Below, piece by piece: positions 1 to 5,726 of a DNA stretch of 10,147 nt; position 1 is the first letter of the stretch; every line of letters begins with the position of its first letter. Location: the NCBI GenBank assembly GCA_043747295.1, contig JAYTPK010000050.1, positions 1 through 10,147 on the forward strand. Direction: 5' to 3'. The translations under genes and the position numbers were made by a program. A model generated the notes under the pieces. The model had not been told where the DNA came from. It was given only the letters and a program-made list of their open reading frames with translations, and did no database searches. The DNA comes from JAAFIP01 sp043747295 (GTDB taxonomy: Bacteria; Pseudomonadota; Gammaproteobacteria; Burkholderiales; Burkholderiaceae_C).

Positions 1-260
1 TCAAGTTTTTCGCGCAGGGGCTTGGCAGCGCCTTTGTCTTTGCTGCTGAGTTCTTTAAACACTTCTTGCATTTGCTCAGCGCTGGGGCTGGTTGCCAGCC
101 ATTCGCGCACTTTGGCTGCACGGTCGCCCGAGGTGGGGGCGCTAAAGGCACCGCCAGTTAAAGCGTCTAGAGGGTGGACAACTGCACTGGCTTTTGCGGC
201 TTTGGTGTCGGTAGGTTCGGTCACGGTTGGCTCTGGGGATTTTTTAAGAAAACTCAACAT
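1..260 (-). CDS. N-terminal fragment of a probable DUF349-domain protein (partial, runs off left edge)
   Basis: An open frame on the minus strand starts at the ATG at 260-258 and runs to the left edge without a stop, giving 86 complete codons. The visible protein starts MLSFLKKSPEPTVTEPTDT, followed by an Ala/Lys-rich linker. A compact helical-looking segment then begins near residue 29: HPLDALTGGAFSAPTSGDRA, then a REWLATSP motif, then EVFKELSSKDKGAAKPLREKL. From memory, this pattern matches the N-terminus of long DUF349 proteins of Comamonadaceae, which are cytoplasmic helical-repeat proteins of unknown function. The DUF349 repeats themselves lie outside the window, so the family name is a recognition by eye. 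No signal peptide is seen. No Shine-Dalgarno is visible before the ATG (the preceding bases are TATATAGAACC). The ATG was chosen because it is the first in frame and the family-like sequence starts soon after it. Confidence 0.6.
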   Translation of the reverse strand, partial: MLSFLKKSPEPTVTEPTDTKAAKASAVVHPLDALTGGAFSAPTSGDRAAKVREWLATSPSAEQMQEVFKELSSKDKGAAKPLREKL

Positions 261-265
261 GGTTC

Positions 266-293
266 TATATAGGTAGACTGCTGCAGCGCTCAA
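266..293 (-). promoter_or_regulatory. Possible sigma70 promoter of the DUF349-like gene
   Basis: Reading the minus strand, TTGAGC (293-288) is followed after 16 bases by TATATA (271-266). The -10 ends only five bases before the ATG, so a start at the usual distance would fall on or next to the start codon. The mRNA would then have almost no leader, which fits the missing Shine-Dalgarno. The short distance may instead mean the true promoter lies further upstream. Weak to moderate support. Confidence 0.35.
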
Positions 294-353
294 GCAAACA
301 TTGCCTAGAAAAACGTACAGTCCTGTATTTTCGCTTGTTTTAATGTCTTGCCC

Positions 354-512
354 AAAAAGAAAGCCCGGTGGGCAGTCTGATGACTAGCCCGCCGGGCTTG
401 GCGGCTCAGCAAAGCTGCATGCCGCCTGGGGTCACAATGGTGGAGGTTTCAGGTCCACCAGCGTGTGCTGGTAACAGATTACCAGCAATAAGGTGTCAAA
501 GATCATTTGACA
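354..512 (-). ncRNA. Candidate structured small RNA (five tandem stem-loops, own promoter and terminator)
   Basis: Seen in the sequence: a promoter-like TTGAAG-17-TACAGT lies at 547-519, which predicts a start near 512. From that base on, the minus strand forms a chain of stem-loops. SL1 is at 512-494 (TGTCAAA/TTTGACA). SL2 is at 486-467 (GCTGGTAA, 4-nt loop, TTACCAGC). SL3 is at 459-439 (GGTGGA/TCCACC). SL4 is at 426-400 (GGCGGC and CAGC with GCTG and GCCGCC). SL5 is at 399-361, a terminator hairpin followed by TTTCTTTTT. The transcript would be about 160 nt. The segment TTACCAGC can also pair with the downstream GCTGGT (462-457), so SL2 and the top of SL3 have an alternative fold. No reading frame here looks like a protein. 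It does not resemble tmRNA, RNase P RNA, 4.5S RNA or, as far as can be judged by eye, 6S RNA. It could also be the tail of a longer minus-strand transcript. Function unknown. Confidence 0.5.
361..399 (-). terminator. Strong intrinsic terminator, minus strand
   Basis: Arms AAGCCCGGTGGGC (361-373) and GCCCGCCGGGCTT (387-399) pair over 13 positions with one G-U wobble. Inside them AGTC/GACT (374-377/382-385) extends the stem around a TGAT loop, with one bulged base. On the minus strand the hairpin is followed by TTTCTTTTT; on the plus strand there is no T-tract. It therefore ends transcripts moving leftwards, away from the LT gene and towards the DUF349-like gene. With no protein gene just upstream on that strand, its most likely client is the candidate small RNA. 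Confidence 0.75.
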
Positions 513-518
513 ATTCAT

Positions 519-547
519 ACTGTAGACCTCTCGCCTTGGGACTTCAA
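519..547 (-). promoter_or_regulatory. Sigma70-like promoter of the candidate small RNA
   Basis: On the minus strand TTGAAG (547-542) is separated by exactly 17 bases from TACAGT (524-519). A start about seven bases further on falls at 512, the first base of the first stem-loop. The agreement between promoter position and the beginning of the structured region is the main support. Confidence 0.5.
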
Positions 548-726
548 ATACTATTTTGTTCGATTGCGTAAATGCTGGTGCAGGTTGAGTTGCAAGCCAA
601 GCAAGGGATTTAAGCATTTGTCCCTAACTTAGCTCAAAGGTCATTTAAACCTAGCTTTTCCGTGATAAATCGCACGACCAGCACTTAGGATAGCAATTTA
701 AGTTATATTAAATCATTTTCTAATAC

Positions 727-756
727 TTGAACATGTATTTAGAACCCTCCTACAAT
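727..756 (+). promoter_or_regulatory. Sigma70-like promoter upstream of the structured leader and lytic transglycosylase gene
   Basis: TTGAAC (727-732) and TACAAT (751-756) are 18 bases apart, each with one or two differences from consensus, in an A/T-rich setting. The predicted start is near 763. The next protein start is at 1015, so the transcript would carry about 250 nt of leader, starting with the hairpins at 772-849. It may drive the downstream gene, a separate small RNA, or both. Confidence 0.5.
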
Positions 757-771
757 CTGTTTAACCCATTC

Positions 772-822
772 AAAGCAGGGTTCACCCTTAGGGTCTAGAG
801 TTACCCCAAGCACCCTGCTTTT
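772..822 (+). terminator. Terminator-like hairpin just after the 727-756 promoter
   Basis: AAAGCAGGGT (772-781) is the exact reverse complement of ACCCTGCTTT (812-821). The right arm runs into TTTTATATT. The 30-nt loop can hold a small inner pairing, either ACCC/GGGT (784-787/791-794) or GGGT/ACCC (791-794/803-806), but not both. Starting about nine bases after the predicted transcription start, it would give a transcript of about 60 nt or act as an attenuator in the leader of the next gene. The T-tract is interrupted, so termination may be partial. Confidence 0.4.
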
Positions 823-849
823 ATATTGCCGATAGGTCGGCAATATAAA
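820..849. repeat. Perfect 13-bp inverted repeat with 4-base loop
   Basis: TTTATATTGCCGA (820-832), loop TAGG (833-836), TCGGCAATATAAA (837-849): a perfect inverted repeat. It directly follows, and overlaps by two bases, the right arm of the preceding hairpin. It could be an RNA stem-loop in the leader or a DNA operator. No T-tract follows it on the plus strand. Confidence 0.7.
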
Positions 850-861
850 GTCGAGAGTAAG

Positions 862-915
862 TGCAGTTAGATCGTTATCAAGTCAGTGGCATCAAATGCC
901 ATTGCTGAAACTGCA
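862..915 (+). other. Nested stem-loop in the transglycosylase leader
   Basis: The outer arms TGCAGTT (862-868) and AACTGCA (909-915) are exact reverse complements. They enclose a 9-bp stem with one wobble pair, CAGTGGCAT/ATGCCATTG (884-892/896-904), around a CAA loop. With the two hairpins upstream, this makes three consecutive structures between the promoter and the gene. From 916 to 1014 nothing further was recognised beyond the ribosome binding site near 1000. Confidence 0.45.
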
Positions 916-1014
916 GCTTATATGTCCATCCCGACGCGCTACCCCATTGTCTTTGCGCCACCCTCAACGGGCCGCGCTATGCAATGAATTAGAGTGTCAA
1001 GAGAAAGGCGTGAT

Positions 1015-1881
1015 ATGACCCTAGTAAACCGCATTGGCCACAGCGTGCGAACCTTCACCAGTGACGTGGCGCAAGGTTTTTTTGAAATTGCCCACAATGG
1101 GTTTGCCATGGTGGGGCTGGTACTGGCCTTCTTGGCTATCACCATGGTAGCCAAGCCTGAACTGCGCCTGCAAGGCGAAACCGCCTTGATCGGCTGGCTG
1201 CAAGCCCGCCAGCCAGTAGTTGCCGAGGTAGCGGTAATCGAGTCTGAGCCAGAAGCCATCGACCGCGCCACCGCCGCCAACCCCAAAGACCTGCCCAAGC
1301 AGCAAGCGGCTGTAGCCTACTGGTTGAGCAAAAAATACCGTGTCGCGCCTGAGCCTATCTCCGCCCTGGTGGCCGAGGCCTATGAAGTAGGCGCTAAAAC
1401 CAAGATCGAGCCCACCTTGATTTTGGCCATCATGGCCATTGAATCAAGCTTTAACCCGTTTGCCCAAAGCCCCGTAGGTGCACAGGGCCTGATGCAGGTG
1501 ATGACCAATATCCATAGCGACAAGTACGACGGTTTTGGCGGTAACTTTGCCGCTTTTGACCCCGTTACCAATCTGCGTGTAGGCGTGAAAGTGCTGCAAG
1601 ACTGCATCGCCCGCGCTGGCTCGGTCGAGCTGGGCCTGCGCTATTACGTGGGCGCCACCAGCGATGCTACCGAAGGTGGCTACGCGGCTAAAGTGATGGC
1701 CGAGCAGGCGCGTTTACGTGCAGTAGCTGGCGGCAAAGCCGTGCCTACTATCGTGATGCCCTCGGCCACCATTCCAGTCATGGCCCCTGCGCTGCGTAAA
1801 CCTGCAGCCCCGTTAGGGCCTGAGGCGGCCAAGCCCGCACTAGAACTTGACCGCGAAAGCGTTCTTTTAACCACCTCTTAA
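1015..1881 (+). CDS. Membrane-anchored lytic transglycosylase (SLT domain)
   Basis: A 288-residue protein that should cleave the MurNAc-GlcNAc bond of peptidoglycan, leaving a 1,6-anhydro end. Residues 28-46 form one hydrophobic segment (AHNGFAMVGLVLAFLAIT), probably an inner-membrane anchor with the rest in the periplasm. After a linker and a helical region (about 90-130) comes the SLT core. It has ILAIMAIESSFNP at 137-149 with the probable catalytic Glu143, then the family motif GAQGLMQVM at 155-163, and later a GLRYYVGA segment (207-214), the usual place of the conserved Tyr. The C-terminal tail (about 235-288) is Ala/Pro-rich and low complexity. The ATG at 1015 is preferred over the upstream GTG at 994 because AGAAAGG lies eight bases before it. 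The gene stands alone, with a long structured leader and a different gene family on each side. The family is clear; the exact named homologue is not, so no symbol is given. Confidence 0.9.
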   Translation: MTLVNRIGHSVRTFTSDVAQGFFEIAHNGFAMVGLVLAFLAITMVAKPELRLQGETALIGWLQARQPVVAEVAVIESEPEAIDRATAANPKDLPKQQAAVAYWLSKKYRVAPEPISALVAEAYEVGAKTKIEPTLILAIMAIESSFNPFAQSPVGAQGLMQVMTNIHSDKYDGFGGNFAAFDPVTNLRVGVKVLQDCIARAGSVELGLRYYVGATSDATEGGYAAKVMAEQARLRAVAGGKAVPTIVMPSATIPVMAPALRKPAAPLGPEAAKPALELDRESVLLTTS

Positions 1882-1910
1882 GCAGTTAAGCACAGCCCCC
1901 ACCCAAGAGC

Positions 1911-1927
1911 CCAAGCTTAGGGCTTGG
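1911..1927 (+). terminator. Weak stem-loop after the transglycosylase gene
   Basis: CCAAGC (1911-1916) and GCTTGG (1922-1927) pair around TTAGG, 30 bases after the stop codon. No T-tract follows, so it may serve as a weak or Rho-assisted terminator, or be chance. The rest of 1882-2145, the glyA leader, holds no recognised riboswitch; a possible -10 (TACACT, 1954-1959) has no good -35. Confidence 0.3.
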
Positions 1928-2145
1928 AATGCGACTGGGTACTGAGCATCGGGTACACTAAACTCGTACGCGACTGGCGATAAGCGCAACCCCTTCTAAC
2001 AAGGATTTAGCGCTGACGTGGGCTACCACTAGGAAGCGTACCGCAATGCCTTGTCCAGTTGGATGGACGGATTTTGTGTTTTAGCCGTTCGCCTGGGCAG
2101 CCTCGCACAGAGGACACTCCTTTGACTCCACTAGGACTGCCAACC

Positions 2146-3390
2146 ATGTTTAACCGCAACATTCTGATCGAGCAAACCGACCCCGAGCTGTTTGCCGCTA
2201 TCACCGCTGAAAACGCCCGCCAAGAGCACCACATTGAGCTGATTGCCAGCGAGAACTACGCCAGCCCCGCCGTCATGGCCGCCCAAGGCACGCAGCTAAC
2301 CAACAAATATGCCGAAGGCTACCCAGGCAAGCGCTACTACGGCGGCTGCGTGAACGTGGATATGGCCGAAACGCTGGCCATTAACCGCATCAAGCAAATC
2401 TACGGTGCAGACGCTGCCAACGTGCAGCCGCACTGCGGTGCATCGGCCAACCAAGCTGTGTTTTTGGCATTTTTAAAGCCCGGTGACACCATCATGGGCA
2501 TGAGCTTGGCCGAAGGCGGCCACTTAACCCACGGCATGCCGCTGAACATGAGCGGCAAATGGTTTAACGTCGTCAGCTACGGCCTGAACGCCAAAGAAGA
2601 AATCGACTACGACAAGATGGAAGCCTTGGCGCACGAGAAAAAGCCCAAGCTCATCATCGCTGGCGCATCTGCCTACGCATTGAAGATTGATTTTGAGCGC
2701 TTTGCCAAGGTAGCCAAGGCTGTAGGCGCGATTTTTATGGTCGACATGGCCCACTACTCTGGCCTGATCGCCGGTGGCGTGTACCCCAACCCCGTACCCC
2801 ACGCAGACGTGGTCACTAGCACCACCCACAAAAGCCTGCGCGGCCCACGCGGCGGCATCATCCTCATGAAAGCTGAGCACGAGAAAGCCATCAACAGCGC
2901 CATCTTTCCCGGTCTGCAAGGCGGCCCGCTGATGCATGTGATTGCTGCCAAAGCCATAGCATTCAAAGAAGCCCTGGAGCCAAGTTTTAAGGTGTACCAA
3001 CAGCAAATCATCAAAAACGCTGTAGTCATGGCCGAAACACTCACCCAGCGCGGTCTACGCATCGTAAGCGGCCGTACCGAAAGCCACATGATGCTGGTCG
3101 ACCTGCGCTCTAAAAACATCACTGGCAAAGACGCCGAAGCTATTTTGGGCGACGCGTACATGACGATTAACAAAAACGCTATTCCCAACGACCCCGAAAA
3201 GCCCATGACCACCAGCGGCGTGCGCGTAGGCACCCCCGCCATGACCACCCGAGGCTTTAAAGAGGACGAAGCCCGCGCCACGGCACACCTGCTGGCCGAC
3301 GTACTGGACAACCCGCGCGACCCAGCCAACATTGAGGCTGTGCGGGCCAAGGTAGTGGCACTGACCAGCCGCTTCCCGGTCTACGGCTAA
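2146..3390 (+). CDS. glyA: Serine hydroxymethyltransferase
   Basis: A cytoplasmic PLP enzyme of 414 residues, the usual full length. It converts serine and tetrahydrofolate into glycine and 5,10-methylene-tetrahydrofolate, feeding one-carbon metabolism, purine, thymidylate and methionine synthesis. Family blocks are all present: HIELIASENY near residue 27, the EGYPGKRYYGG block, QPHCGASAN, and the PLP-lysine motif STTHKSLRGPRGG with Lys229, the same number as in E. coli GlyA. It ends in RFPVYG. The ATG at 2146 (MFNRNILIEQTDPEL) is chosen because it matches the usual family N-terminus and has AGGA about ten bases upstream. An in-frame TTG at 2059 would add 29 unrelated residues. The neighbourhood glyA then nrdR on the same strand is common in proteobacteria, but the 186-bp gap with its own promoter-like sequence suggests separate transcription here. 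No defects seen. Confidence 0.97.
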   Translation: MFNRNILIEQTDPELFAAITAENARQEHHIELIASENYASPAVMAAQGTQLTNKYAEGYPGKRYYGGCVNVDMAETLAINRIKQIYGADAANVQPHCGASANQAVFLAFLKPGDTIMGMSLAEGGHLTHGMPLNMSGKWFNVVSYGLNAKEEIDYDKMEALAHEKKPKLIIAGASAYALKIDFERFAKVAKAVGAIFMVDMAHYSGLIAGGVYPNPVPHADVVTSTTHKSLRGPRGGIILMKAEHEKAINSAIFPGLQGGPLMHVIAAKAIAFKEALEPSFKVYQQQIIKNAVVMAETLTQRGLRIVSGRTESHMMLVDLRSKNITGKDAEAILGDAYMTINKNAIPNDPEKPMTTSGVRVGTPAMTTRGFKEDEARATAHLLADVLDNPRDPANIEAVRAKVVALTSRFPVYG

Positions 3391-3399
3391 TAGCGCAAT

Positions 3400-3427
3400 G
3401 CAGCGCGTATGTGTCCATGCGCGCTGC
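3400..3427 (+). terminator. 12-bp stem-loop downstream of glyA
   Basis: GCAGCGCGTATG (3400-3411), loop TGTC, CATGCGCGCTGC (3416-3427): a stable 12-bp stem with one T-G wobble, starting nine bases after the glyA stop. It lacks a T-tract on either side, so it is a likely transcript end or mRNA-stabilising hairpin rather than a textbook intrinsic terminator. Confidence 0.5.
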
Positions 3428-3491
3428 CAAACTCCTCACACCTTGCTATCTGACAGTTAGAAATAAGGTGCGTGCGATGGCTTTGATTGGT

Positions 3492-3497
3492 TATAAT
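3492..3497 (+). promoter_or_regulatory. Probable -10 element of the nrdR promoter
   Basis: A perfect TATAAT lies 79 bases before the nrdR start in an A/T-rich stretch. At 17-base spacing the -35 position (3469-3474) reads TGCGTG, a poor match, so the promoter may need an activator or be weak. No copy of the NrdR box (roughly ACAC-N8-GTGT with an A/T core) was seen here. Confidence 0.4.
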
Positions 3498-3509
3498 TAC
3501 TCATATTTT

Positions 3510-3544
3510 GATAGCTAACTATCTAATAAATACTTGGACTATCT
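3510..3544. repeat. GATAG/CTATC repeats between the nrdR promoter and gene
   Basis: GATAG-CTAA-CTATC (3510-3523) is an inverted repeat. ACTATCT occurs at 3518-3524 and again at 3538-3544, exactly 20 bases apart, about two helical turns. A further CTATCT lies at 3446-3451, upstream of the -10. The arrangement could be an operator for an unknown regulator or a weak RNA hairpin; the units are short, so chance is possible. Confidence 0.35.
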
Positions 3545-3576
3545 GCCAAAATCGTTACTAAAAGAGGCCACAGACC

Positions 3577-4026
3577 ATGAAATGCCCCTTTTGCAACCAC
3601 GTAGACACCCAAGTGGTCGAAACCCGCATCTCTGAAGATGCCGATTTCATCCGCCGCCGCCGCCAGTGCGGTGCCTGCGAAAAGCGCTTTACCACCTACG
3701 AGCGCCCCGAGGTCAACTTCCCCACCATCGTCAAAAAAGACGGCCGCCGCACCGAATATGAACGCGTCAAGCTACTAGCCAGCTTTAACCTAGCCCTGCG
3801 CAAACGCCCCGTCAGCACAGAGCAAATCGACAGCGCCCTAGAACGCATTGAAGAAAAACTGCTCAACCTAGGCCTGCGAGAAGTCCAAAGCCCACGCATA
3901 GGCGAGCTCGTCATGCGTGAGCTAAAAAAGCTAGATAAAGTGGCCTACGTTCGCTTTGCCAGCGTTTATCGCAGTTTTGAGGATATTGATGAGTTTCGGG
4001 CGCTGGTGGATGAAGTGCGCAAATAG
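3577..4026 (+). CDS. nrdR: Transcriptional repressor NrdR
   Basis: A 149-residue cytoplasmic regulator, the usual length. NrdR represses ribonucleotide reductase operons by binding paired NrdR boxes when its ATP-cone carries the right adenine nucleotides. The N-terminus is a zinc ribbon with Cys3/Cys6 (MKCPFC) and Cys31/Cys34 (QCGAC), with the basic stretch FIRRRRQ between them and RFTTYER after. The ATP-cone occupies roughly residues 48-138, starting at PTIVKKDGRR and ending in the conserved VAYVRFASVYRSF. The start has GAGG nine bases upstream. The gene follows glyA, as in many proteobacteria; the usual next gene, ribD, is absent, and a pilus operon follows instead. No missing residues seen. 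Confidence 0.97.
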   Translation: MKCPFCNHVDTQVVETRISEDADFIRRRRQCGACEKRFTTYERPEVNFPTIVKKDGRRTEYERVKLLASFNLALRKRPVSTEQIDSALERIEEKLLNLGLREVQSPRIGELVMRELKKLDKVAYVRFASVYRSFEDIDEFRALVDEVRK

Positions 4027-4073
4027 CACTCTAACGCCACCCAAAGACATTACATAGAAAAAAACACCGATCA

Positions 4074-4133
4074 GCGGCTAAGTAACCACTAAACCACTAC
4101 ACGCAGCCGTCTGTCCCTTAGTGATAGAGCCGC
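4074..4133 (+). other. Structured leader between nrdR and pilV
   Basis: GCGGCT (4074-4079) pairs with AGCCGC (4128-4133), and inside it CACTAA (4087-4092) pairs with TTAGTG (4118-4123), forming one long two-helix hairpin. CGGCT (4075-4079) can instead pair with AGCCG (4105-4109), giving an alternative fold. It ends 25 bases before the pilV start. No convincing promoter was found in 4027-4158, so transcription of the pil genes may start within nrdR or by an unrecognised sigma factor. Confidence 0.3.
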
Positions 4134-4158
4134 GTTGCAGGCTTATCTAAAATAAGTA

Positions 4159-4773
4159 ATGCTTAAATTACGCTCTAATGTTTCAAGACTACGCTCCAGC
4201 CGGAATGCACGGGCGCGAGGTTTCTCTCTGATCGAGGTTCTGGTCTCGATTATTATTTTTGCGTTTGCATTGCTTGGGGTTGCTGGTTTGCAAATCAATT
4301 CATTGCGTAGCAGCCAAAACTCCGGCTACTCAGCTATAGCTTCTAATCTAGCCCGCGATTACAACGAATTTGTACTAGGCTCTGCCTCTGTCTCATCTAG
4401 CGGCACATCTACCTCCGCCGTATATGAAATTGACACCTCCAGCTATACCAACGGAAACGCAGCAGGCGCGTGTGTAGGCACTTCCAAAAACTGCACCCCA
4501 ACCCAACTACTTCAAGATCAGCAAAAAGGCTGGGTAGCTAAGGTAAAAAACGAACTACCTAACGGTAAAGCCATAATTTGCCGCGACAACAGCGCCATTC
4601 GTGATGCGAGCGGCTACTTCAACTGGGGCTGTACTGCCAGCGGAAGCGGCGATTTATTGGTTATGAAGCTGGGTTGGGAAAGTAAATCCAATGCCAAGCA
4701 GGGTGAAAATGCTATGGCTTTTGGACTGGACAACCCAAGGCTTGTCGTTATTTTGCAAGGGAACCAGCAATGA
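4159..4773 (+). CDS. pilV: Type IV pilus minor pilin PilV
   Basis: A 204-residue prepilin. The leader is basic and ends in Gly21; the mature part begins FSLIEVLVSIIIFAFALLGV, with Glu at position +5 and a long hydrophobic alpha1 helix, the class III signal cut by the PilD peptidase. The 21-residue leader is on the long side, but no closer start codon exists. The globular part has Cys pairs typical of PilV (CVGTSKNC region, later ICRD and WGC) and is Ser/Thr-rich. PilV works with PilW, PilX and PilY1 in the inner membrane and at the pilus tip to prime assembly. The stop overlaps the pilW start (ATGA at 4770-4773), indicating translational coupling. The Shine-Dalgarno is weak. The usual preceding FimT/FimU pilin is absent. 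PilV is preferred over a generic GspI-like pilin because of the downstream order. Confidence 0.88.
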   Translation: MLKLRSNVSRLRSSRNARARGFSLIEVLVSIIIFAFALLGVAGLQINSLRSSQNSGYSAIASNLARDYNEFVLGSASVSSSGTSTSAVYEIDTSSYTNGNAAGACVGTSKNCTPTQLLQDQQKGWVAKVKNELPNGKAIICRDNSAIRDASGYFNWGCTASGSGDLLVMKLGWESKSNAKQGENAMAFGLDNPRLVVILQGNQQ

Positions 4774-5699
4774 ACCGTATTGCACACGTCTTAAAAGGCC
4801 AAGCTACCACAAAGTACTCCAAGGGCCTGACTCTAGTTGAACTATTAGTAGCTTTGATTTTGTCCAGCCTAGTAGCAATCGCATCCACCGCATTGTTTGC
4901 AACCTCGTCGGCGATTTACCGCACCAATGATGCCAGTCAAGAACTGCAAGACAAATCGCGCTTCGCTTTTGAAATGATTGCGCAGGCTATACGCCACGCT
5001 GGCTACCAAAACTACTCTCAAAGTAAGTCGTTCGGATTTGCAACCCGTGAATTTCAAACCGTTACCTACGCTCCCATCCTAGGCTTCAGCAATTCCAAAA
5101 TTGCCACTACAAGCAATGGCGATGACAACGGGCAAGATAACCGTGGCGGCTTTAACTCCAGCGACACGATAGCAGTGAGATTCGCGGGATCTAGCAGAAT
5201 CAGTAACTCTGCATTGCCTGATGGTTCTGTAGTTGATTGCCAAGGTGTCTCTCAACCCACGCCAATTGACGCTAATGACACTGCGCTTAGTCTATTTTGG
5301 GTCAAAAATACAGGCACTGCAGATGGTGAACCAGAGCTGCAATGCATTTCCCGTGGCAACCCCACAGCATCAGGCGGTGCCGTGCGCAATAGTCAAGTGT
5401 TGATCAGCGGAGTGGAGACTTTTCGCATAGTTTACGCAGTAGACACAAGCGGTGGTTCTGATGCCAACCAGTGGCTAACCGCCAAAGAGGTCAATGACGG
5501 TAGTCTGTGGGCGGGTGTGCGCATGATCAGAATTGGCATGGTTGTGCGCGGTGCGCCAGGTTCTGCCCAAGTCAGCGCGCAGCCCAACTTATTGCCTTTG
5601 GGTACTGATTTTCCTTCCGTGTCGTTCACGCCGCCCCAGGACACAAGGTTACGCAAAGCCTTTAACTTCACCATCACTTTGCGTAATCCAATTATTTAA
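4770..5699 (+). CDS. pilW: Type IV pilus minor pilin PilW
   Basis: A 309-residue prepilin-like protein, the largest of the three minor pilins, as usual for PilW. The N-terminal leader ends in Gly19 and the mature end is LTLVELLVALILSSLVAIAS, with Glu at +5 and Leu rather than Phe at +1. The following helix has the family-like KSRFAFEMIAQAIRHAGYQN (residues 63-82). The rest is a globular domain with two cysteines near the middle (VDCQG, LQCISRG), likely a disulfide. It is expected to link the PilV/PilX minor pilins and PilY1 at the pilus tip. It overlaps pilV by four bases and ends 27 bases before pilX. It was identified by the prepilin motif, length and position between pilV and pilX. Confidence 0.88.
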   Translation: MNRIAHVLKGQATTKYSKGLTLVELLVALILSSLVAIASTALFATSSAIYRTNDASQELQDKSRFAFEMIAQAIRHAGYQNYSQSKSFGFATREFQTVTYAPILGFSNSKIATTSNGDDNGQDNRGGFNSSDTIAVRFAGSSRISNSALPDGSVVDCQGVSQPTPIDANDTALSLFWVKNTGTADGEPELQCISRGNPTASGGAVRNSQVLISGVETFRIVYAVDTSGGSDANQWLTAKEVNDGSLWAGVRMIRIGMVVRGAPGSAQVSAQPNLLPLGTDFPSVSFTPPQDTRLRKAFNFTITLRNPII

Positions 5700-5726
5700 G
5701 TACCCGCCTACTACAGCATCACCATT

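Noticed and set aside
368..571. A 67-codon plus-strand frame opposite the candidate small RNA
   Set aside because: It starts inside the terminator hairpin, has no upstream ribosome site and shows no protein-like composition.
432..617. A 61-codon frame on the minus strand across the candidate small RNA and its promoter
   Set aside because: No ribosome site, no recognisable protein features, and it covers the promoter and the stem-loops; the repeated hairpins explain the sequence better.
994..1014. GTG start adding seven residues to the lytic transglycosylase
   Set aside because: The ATG at 1015 has AGAAAGG at good spacing and fits the N-terminus expected for the family; the extension would consume the ribosome site.
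1931..1977. Direct repeat GCGACTGG (1931-1938 and 1970-1977) before glyA
   Set aside because: Eight bases with no flanking similarity; chance is an adequate explanation.
2059..2145. TTG start extending GlyA by 29 residues
   Set aside because: The extension has no family similarity; the ATG at 2146 gives the normal 414-residue enzyme with catalytic Lys229.
1882..2145. Glycine or tetrahydrofolate riboswitch upstream of glyA
   Set aside because: No conserved core of either aptamer could be recognised by eye in this leader.
2524..3350. Long minus-strand frames antisense to glyA (160 and 198 codons)
   Set aside because: They mirror the codon structure of glyA and encode nothing recognisable; glyA is unambiguous.
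4003..4018. Possible sigma54 promoter (GG-N10-GC) for the pil operon at the end of nrdR
   Set aside because: Only the GG and GC match; the surrounding bases do not fit TGGCAC-N5-TTGC, and it lies in coding sequence.
4135..4153. TTGCAG and TAAAAT as a sigma70 promoter for pilV
   Set aside because: The two hexamers are only seven bases apart, and a start from this -10 would fall on the pilV start codon.
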